Positions 59,619 to 64,000 of a DNA stretch of 64,000 nt are shown piece by piece. Below the pieces are notes generated by a model, which made no database searches, had not been told where the DNA came from, and saw only the letters and a program-made list of their open reading frames with translations. Made by a program: the position numbers and the translations under genes. Each line of letters opens with the position of its first letter. The stretch's first letter is position 1. The DNA is taken from positions 104,621 through 168,620 of the forward strand of contig NZ_JZDQ02000009.1 in the NCBI RefSeq assembly GCF_000960475.2. Reading direction: 5' to 3'. The DNA is from Nocardioides luteus. Lineage in GTDB: Bacteria > Actinomycetota > Actinomycetes > Propionibacteriales > Nocardioidaceae.

Positions 59619-60471
59619 TCTGGGCGGCCCGCTCGATCCGCTCCGCGCCGGTCTCACCGAGGTTCCACGTCGGCATGATGAACTCGTCGAACCCGGCCTC
59701 GACGTAGCGCCCGATCAGGTCCTGGAGCTCGCCGGCCGAACCGGTCTGCGTCCTCGCGAAGCCCGGGTTCGCGCCGTCGAGGTCGAGCATGAGGTTGGTG
59801 GTCGTCCTGATCGTGGACGGGTCGCGGCCGACCTGCTCGCACGCCTCCAGGAGCTTGGCCCGCACCGCACCGGCACTCTCGGGCGTGCCCCAGGTGTTCC
59901 ACTCGTCGGCGTGCCGGGCGACGACCCGCAGCATGCGCGGTCCCTTGGCACCGACGAGGATCGGGAGCGGCGAGGCCACCGGCTTCGGCTCGCACGGGGC
60001 GTCGGTGAGCTGGAAGTGCGTGCCCTCGAACGTCGTGCGCGGCTTGTCGAGCAGCGACCGGGTGACCTCGATCGCCTCCTCGAACCTGTCGACGAGCACC
60101 TTCGCCCCCGGCAGGTCGAAGCCGTACGCCTTGTGCTCGTTGATCTGCCAGCCGGCACCCATGCCGAGCACGAAGCGGCCGCCCGCGATGTGGTCGATGG
60201 TCGCGGACCGGTTGGCGAGCAGCGCCGGGTGATGGATGGTCGTCGGCGAGACGAGGGGCCCGATGCGTACGTTCTGGGTGGTCGCGGCCAGCGCCGGCAG
60301 GATCCCCCAGACCTCGTGCATCGGCCCGTCGTCGACCTCCTCGGAGCCGGTGTTGGGCATGTAGTGGTCCGCGACCCAGACGCCGTACCAACCGGCCTGG
60401 TCGGCGGCCTGCGCCTCGGCGAGGATGTCGGCGGTGGGGAAGACGAGGTTGGGCCACAGCGAGATCTTCAC
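59587..60471 (-). CDS. LLM-class F420-dependent oxidoreductase
   Basis: A 294-residue luciferase-like TIM-barrel protein. ADHYMPNTG, TTQNVRIGPLVSPTTIHHPALLANRSATIDHIAGGRFVLGMGAGW and LPILVGAKGPRMLRVVARHADEWNTWGT are typical of F420-dependent LLM enzymes (TIGR03560 type). It would use F420H2 in reduction or hydride transfer of an unknown substrate. Its 3' end overlaps the NAS-like gene; it is divergent from the second YCII gene. Confidence 0.87.
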   Translation of the reverse strand: MKISLWPNLVFPTADILAEAQAADQAGWYGVWVADHYMPNTGSEEVDDGPMHEVWGILPALAATTQNVRIGPLVSPTTIHHPALLANRSATIDHIAGGRFVLGMGAGWQINEHKAYGFDLPGAKVLVDRFEEAIEVTRSLLDKPRTTFEGTHFQLTDAPCEPKPVASPLPILVGAKGPRMLRVVARHADEWNTWGTPESAGAVRAKLLEACEQVGRDPSTIRTTTNLMLDLDGANPGFARTQTGSAGELQDLIGRYVEAGFDEFIMPTWNLGETGAERIERAAQIKAEVLDPAL

Positions 60472-60513
60472 GTTCCCAACCTACCGAGACCCCAGAAATA
60501 TTCTTGGCAGCGT

Positions 60514-60542
60514 TGTCGATCCCGCGTAGACCTCGTTCGACC
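60514..60542 (+). promoter_or_regulatory. ECF42-type promoter before the second YCII gene
   Basis: TGTCGA (60514-60519), 18 bases, then CGACC (60538-60542), 51 bases before the YCII start. This fits the TGTCGA/-10 CGA(T/C) promoters reported for Streptomyces ECF42 sigma factors. Confidence 0.6.
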
Positions 60543-60592
60543 AAGGGGTGAACGGGCCGGCAGACGGCCCCACAGACACAGGAGATACCGAG

Positions 60593-61021
60593 ATGCCGAA
60601 GTACATGCTGATCTGGCGCACCGTCGACGAGGAGAAGCAGAACGCCGCGATGGCCGCCATCCCCTTCGAGCAGATGCTCGAGAAGATGGGTCAGCTCAAC
60701 GACGAGCTCATCAAGGCGGGTGTGCTGCTCGCCATGGAGGGCCTGGACCCCGAGGAGCACACGGTCGTCACCTACGCCGATGCCGAGGAGGCGCCGGTCG
60801 TCACCGACGGTCCCTACGGCGAGACCAAGGAGCTCTTCGGAGGCTTCTACCTGATCTCGGTCGCCTCGAAGGAGGAGGCGATCGAGTGGGCGAAGCGGCT
60901 CAGCTACTTCCCCGGCTCGGCCGTCGAGGTCCGCCGGGTGCCGACGATCGACGAGTTTCCGCAGGACAACCCGTGGATCCAGAAGGAGCTCGACTGGCGG
61001 ACCAAGAACGGGCAGCTCTGA
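60593..61021 (+). CDS. YCII/DGPF-domain protein, second copy
   Basis: A 142-residue YCII-fold protein with VVTDGPYGETKELFGGFYLISV (DGPF-type motif) and a longer C-terminal tail than its paralogue at 58222. It lies 26 bases before an ECF42 sigma gene, the same pairing as at 56988-58599 but in mirror orientation. The N-terminus MPKYMLIWRTVDEE is characteristic of this family. Confidence 0.86.
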   Translation: MPKYMLIWRTVDEEKQNAAMAAIPFEQMLEKMGQLNDELIKAGVLLAMEGLDPEEHTVVTYADAEEAPVVTDGPYGETKELFGGFYLISVASKEEAIEWAKRLSYFPGSAVEVRRVPTIDEFPQDNPWIQKELDWRTKNGQL

Positions 61022-61047
61022 GGTCCGACGTCACCGAGGAGACACCG

Positions 61048-62277
61048 ATGAGTGACGCGACGCGCGCCGTCGAGGCGATCTGGCGCATCGAGTCCGCCCG
61101 CATCGTCGGCGCGCTCGCGCGCTACACCGGCGACTTCGCCCTTGCCGAGGACGCCGCCCAGGAGGCTCTCGCCGAGGCCCTGGTGTCCTGGCCGGAGCAC
61201 GGGCAGCCGGCCAACCCGGTCGGCTGGCTGATGACCACCGCGAAGCGGCGGGCCATCGACACGATCCGCCGTGCCGGGGTCCAGCGCGAGAAGTACGAGG
61301 CCATCGCCCACGACCAGGACGAGGCGTACGCCGACGACCTGGACGTGGAGCGGATCGACGACGACGTCCTGGCGCTGATGTTCGTCTCCTGCCACCCGGT
61401 GCTGTCCAAGGAGGCCCGGGTGGCCCTGACGCTCAGGGTCGTCGGCGGACTCAGCAGCGAGGAGATCGCTCGGGCGTTCCTGGTGCCGGTGCCGACGATC
61501 CAGGCCCGGATCACCCGCGCCAAGAAGACGATCGCGGCCGCGAAGATTCCCTTCGAGGTGCCCTCGCCCGACCAGCGTCGGGAGCGGCTCGCCGGCGTGC
61601 TCAACGTCCTCTATCTGATCTTCACCGAGGGCTCGACCGCCACGTCCGGCGAGGACCTGATCCGCACCGACCTCGCGCGCGAGGCACGGAGACTGACGCG
61701 CGTGCTGATCGGCGTGCTGCCCGACGAGCCCGAGGCGTACGGGCTGCTCGCGCTCATGGAGCTGACCGCCTCCCGCTTCCCGGCACGCACCGACGCTGCC
61801 GGCGACCCGGTCCTCCTCGAGGACCAGGACCGCACCAGGTGGGACCAGGGAGCCGTACGCCGCGGCCTGGCCGCCCTCGACCAGGCGACCCCACGTGGTC
61901 TCGGCCCCTATGGGCTCCAGGCCGCGATCGCCGCGACCCACGCGGTCGCCGACTCGGTCGAGAACACCGACTGGGAGCGGATCATCGTCCTCTACGAGGC
62001 CCTGGGCCGCATCGCGCCCAACCCGATCGTCGACCTCAACCGTTCCGTGGCGGTGGCGATGGCTCATGGGCCGCTGCGAGCGCTGGAGATCGTCGATCGG
62101 ATCGCCGAGGACAAACGACTCGACCACACCCACCTGCTGCCGACCGTACGCGGCGAGCTGCTGCGCCGTCTGGGCCGGACCGTCGAGGCGCGCGCGGAGC
62201 TGGAGCGGGCGGCGGAGATGTGCACGAACGAGCGAGAGCGTGCCGTCCTTCGGCAAAAGCTCGCGGACCTTACCTAA
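61048..62277 (+). CDS. ECF42-type sigma factor, second copy
   Basis: A 409-residue sigma factor with region 2 (DFALAEDAAQEALAEALVSW...PVGWLMTTAKRRAIDTIRRAG), region 4 (LTLRVVGGLSSEEIARAFLVPVPTIQARITRAKKTI) and the long helical C-terminal extension (IFTEGSTATSGEDLIRTDLAREARRLTRVLIGVLPDEPEAYGLLALM). It has the same architecture as the protein at 56988, but the sequences differ clearly, so they are old paralogues. ATG 61048 follows GAGGA. No anti-sigma gene is present. Confidence 0.89.
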   Translation: MSDATRAVEAIWRIESARIVGALARYTGDFALAEDAAQEALAEALVSWPEHGQPANPVGWLMTTAKRRAIDTIRRAGVQREKYEAIAHDQDEAYADDLDVERIDDDVLALMFVSCHPVLSKEARVALTLRVVGGLSSEEIARAFLVPVPTIQARITRAKKTIAAAKIPFEVPSPDQRRERLAGVLNVLYLIFTEGSTATSGEDLIRTDLAREARRLTRVLIGVLPDEPEAYGLLALMELTASRFPARTDAAGDPVLLEDQDRTRWDQGAVRRGLAALDQATPRGLGPYGLQAAIAATHAVADSVENTDWERIIVLYEALGRIAPNPIVDLNRSVAVAMAHGPLRALEIVDRIAEDKRLDHTHLLPTVRGELLRRLGRTVEARAELERAAEMCTNERERAVLRQKLADLT

Positions 62278-62298
62278 AAGCGGGTATACCTGTGCCCC

Positions 62299-63564
62299 AT
62301 GTCACAAGCCGCGAGGACAGAGACGACTGAAACCCCACGCTGGCGGATCCTGGGTCCCGGCCTCGTCGTGGCCGCGACCGGTGTCGGCGCCGCCGACCTG
62401 GTCGCCACCCTGATCGCGGGCAGCAAGTACGGCTACGCCCTGCTGTGGGCGGTGGTCGTCGGCTGCGTGCTGAAGGTCGTGCTCGTCGAGGGCGCCGGGC
62501 GCTACAGCCTGGCCACCGGCGAGACGATCTTCCAGGGCTGGCGGCGTCTGGGCATCTGGACGACGCTCTACTTCGGCCCCTACATCGTCATCTGGGGCTT
62601 CATCTACGGCGCCGCCGCGATGGCCGGCACCGGCCTGGCTCTGGCAGCGCTCTTCTCGTTCGCCTCGGTGAAGGTCTGGGGCATCGCCTCCGGGCTGATC
62701 GGTCTCGCCATCGTGTGGACCGGCCGTTACGGCCTCTTCGAGAAGTTCCTCGCCGTTCTGGTCGGGATCATGTTCGTCACGATGGTCGGCGCCGCCCTGG
62801 TGACGCTGCCCAACCTCCCCGAGATCCTGCTCGGCCTGGTCCCGACCATCCCCGAGGGCTCGCTGGTCAACCTCCTCTCGGTAGCCGGCGGTGTCGGTGG
62901 CACGATCACCCTGGCCGCCTACGGCTACTGGCTGCGTGAGAAGGGCTGGAGCACCCCGAGCTTCATGCGTGTCATGCGCCTCGACAACACCACCGCGTAC
63001 GTCGTGACCGGCATCTTCGTGATCGCCACCCTCATCGTGGGCGCCGAGCTGCTCTACTCGGCCAGTATCGCGATCGGCACCGGCGACCAGGGCATGCTCG
63101 ACCTGTCGAAGGTGCTCGCCGATCGCTACGGCAACTGGTTCGGCAAGCTCTTCCTGATCGGTTTCTGGGCCGCGGCGATGTCCTCGCTCGTCGGTGTCTG
63201 GAACGGTGTGAGCCTGATGTTCGCCGACTTCATGGGGACCATCCGTGGCCGCGCTGACCAGCCCGAGGCGCAGAGCGGCGGCATCTGGTACCGCTCCTAC
63301 ATCCTCTGGCTCACCTTCCCCCCGATGATCTGGCTGCTGCTCGCCGACGAGCCCGCCTGGCTGATCCTCATCTACGGAGTGCTGGGCGCCTTCTTCATGC
63401 CGTTCCTGGCCGTCACCCTGCTCTGGCTGCTCAACACGGGCCACACGCCCGCGGAGTGGCGCAACAAGTGGGTCTCCAACATCGGCCTCATCATCTGCGC
63501 CCTGCTCTTCGCCTGGCTCGCCTTCGACCAGGTACGCACCTCCGTCTCGGACCTCCTCGGCTGA
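62299..63564 (+). CDS. Nramp-superfamily transporter with atypical metal site
   Basis: A 421-residue protein with about 11 spans and the Nramp fold: ILGPGLVVAATGVGAADLVATLIAGSKYGYALLW. In classical Nramp the first span has DPGN; here that position reads GVGAAD. The sixth-span metal-binding Met-Pro-His region is replaced by TITLAAYGYWL. The substrate may therefore differ from Mn2+/Fe2+, as in Nramp-related Mg or Al transporters. It starts 21 bases after the ECF42 sigma gene and could be co-transcribed with it. Confidence 0.83.
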   Translation: MSQAARTETTETPRWRILGPGLVVAATGVGAADLVATLIAGSKYGYALLWAVVVGCVLKVVLVEGAGRYSLATGETIFQGWRRLGIWTTLYFGPYIVIWGFIYGAAAMAGTGLALAALFSFASVKVWGIASGLIGLAIVWTGRYGLFEKFLAVLVGIMFVTMVGAALVTLPNLPEILLGLVPTIPEGSLVNLLSVAGGVGGTITLAAYGYWLREKGWSTPSFMRVMRLDNTTAYVVTGIFVIATLIVGAELLYSASIAIGTGDQGMLDLSKVLADRYGNWFGKLFLIGFWAAAMSSLVGVWNGVSLMFADFMGTIRGRADQPEAQSGGIWYRSYILWLTFPPMIWLLLADEPAWLILIYGVLGAFFMPFLAVTLLWLLNTGHTPAEWRNKWVSNIGLIICALLFAWLAFDQVRTSVSDLLG

Positions 63565-63565
63565 A

Positions 63566-63662
63566 GCCGAGTCGGCTCGTTCTGACCGAACTCCCCGTCG
63601 AGTCGGCTCGTCATGACGAGCCGGCTCGACGCCGTTTCTCGTCAGTCTGAGCCAGCCTCGGC
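63566..63662. repeat. Nested palindromes, family C, second copy
   Basis: The core 63597-63613 pairs with 63614-63630 (GTCGAGTCGGCTCGTCA arm, one G-T). An outer, more degraded pair GCCGAGTCGGCTCGTTCTGAC (63566-63586) matches 63641-63662. It has the same two-level layout as 9524-9615 and follows the Nramp stop. Confidence 0.75.
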
Positions 63663-63704
63663 AGCTGGTTCGCGCGACGAGCTTCCCCCTGAGCGGCCAA
63701 ATGA

Positions 63705-63739
63705 CAGCTGCCCGGCGCCTCGAGGGCACCGGGCAGCTG
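63705..63739 (-). terminator. Terminator of the 25-residue peptide gene
   Basis: CAGCTGCCCGGCGCC (63705-63719) pairs with 63725-63739 (one mismatch), 14 bases beyond the stop on the minus strand; TCATTT follows. Confidence 0.65.
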
Positions 63740-63752
63740 GAGAAGCTATGGA

Positions 63753-63830
63753 TCAGCGGCTGGTGACCAGCTTGATGGCCACACCGAGACCCGCGGCAAT
63801 CAGGGCGGCGATGAGCAGCTTCTTGACCAT
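63753..63830 (-). CDS. 25-residue hydrophobic peptide
   Basis: A 25-residue frame: basic start MVKK, a hydrophobic core LLIAALIAAGLGVAIKLV, and a basic end TSR. AGGAG lies six bases before the ATG and a stem-loop follows, so a complete small transcription unit is visible. It could be a one-span membrane peptide or a small toxin-like peptide. The start resembles actinobacterial DLW-39 proteins, but the DLW part is absent. No antisense RNA is evident. Confidence 0.6.
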   Translation of the reverse strand: MVKKLLIAALIAAGLGVAIKLVTSR

Positions 63831-63960
63831 GGGAACTCCTAGTTCGAGATGTTGATACGGACTGCAACTATGACATTGGACCCCGTGACTCTCGCCACGT
63901 CAACCGGGCGTGGCGCGAAGAGACCGTCAGGATCATTCTTCCAAAAGGCCACAAATAGCA

Positions 63961-63990
63961 GCAGGGCCACCTCCGAAGAGGTGGCCCTGC
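63961..63990. terminator. Intrinsic terminator hairpin at the window end
   Basis: GCAGGGCCACCTC (63961-63973) pairs perfectly with 63978-63990 around a CGAA loop. The gene it serves is probably just beyond the window on the minus strand, since no plus-strand gene ends nearby. Confidence 0.7.
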
Positions 63991-64000
63991 GCAAAGTTAT

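Noticed and set aside
1..64000. Prophage, insertion sequence, integrative element or CRISPR array
   Set aside because: No transposase, integrase, phage structural gene, cas gene or regularly spaced repeat was recognised. The tRNA genes show no duplicated 3' ends as attachment sites.

Overview
The window is one contiguous stretch of high-GC actinobacterial chromosome. Gene content (KstR2-type steroid regulon, bacterial proteasome activator Bpa, a TB7.3-like biotinylated protein, an F420-type LLM oxidoreductase, ECF42 sigma factors with DGPF/YCII partners) and codon use suggest a Nocardioidaceae-like soil actinomycete. That placement is inferred from gene families, not from a marker gene. I see no phage, insertion sequence or CRISPR array. 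The accessory character lies in short palindromic repeats and small regulatory modules.

Region 1 (1-11812) starts with the 3' end of a yidC-type insertase gene. It then holds a nearly complete KstR2 regulon for breaking down the last two steroid rings (HIP pathway): fadE30-ipdF-fadA6 on the minus strand, divergent from echA20-fadE31-fadE32-fadE33-ipdA-ipdB, then kstR2 divergent from fadD3. KstR2-like operators lie in both divergent gaps. A thiolase-SDR pair at 17019-19013 with a weaker operator looks like a detached member of the regulon. ipdC is not in the window.

Region 2 (11891-31360) holds a secreted PGRP/FG-GAP amidase, a CPA2 K+/H+ antiporter, an RHH/RelE toxin-antitoxin pair, a secreted protein, a nitroreductase, an MMPL + YhgE/Pip export pair with a divergent TetR, a TerC metal exporter, an MFS exporter divergent from an HxlR-peroxiredoxin fusion regulator, and a Ser/Thr kinase.

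Region 3 (31453-35360) has an APH(3'')-like phosphotransferase and three tRNA genes: Arg-ACG, Ser-GCU and Ser-UGA. Between the first two tRNAs sits a regulator convergent with a gene for a 51-residue exported peptide that carries two DSSWG repeats. I regard this regulator-peptide pair as the best candidate for an undescribed signalling system here.

Region 4 (35409-47536) is mixed housekeeping and hypothetical genes: a nitrilase, MobA, a quinone oxidoreductase, Bpa, NUDIX, YnfA, a histidine phosphatase, a WYL regulator, a P450, an EP-repeat protein and a TetR.

Region 5 (47800-54837) is a four-gene, overlapping operon for guanidine/urea nitrogen: UAAP1, UAAP2, a biotin-dependent urea/guanidine carboxylase and allophanate hydrolase. 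A perfect TetR-type operator precedes it.

Region 6 (55317-64000) has an unusual HAD protein, a yybP-ykoY manganese riboswitch before a GDT1/UPF0016 Mn exporter, two mirror-image ECF42 sigma/YCII cassettes flanking a nicotianamine-synthase-like gene and an LLM oxidoreductase, a divergent Nramp-family transporter, and a 25-residue membrane peptide.

Several families of long palindromes recur, mostly at gene ends. One lies between genes of the steroid operon and another is translated in frame inside fadE33.
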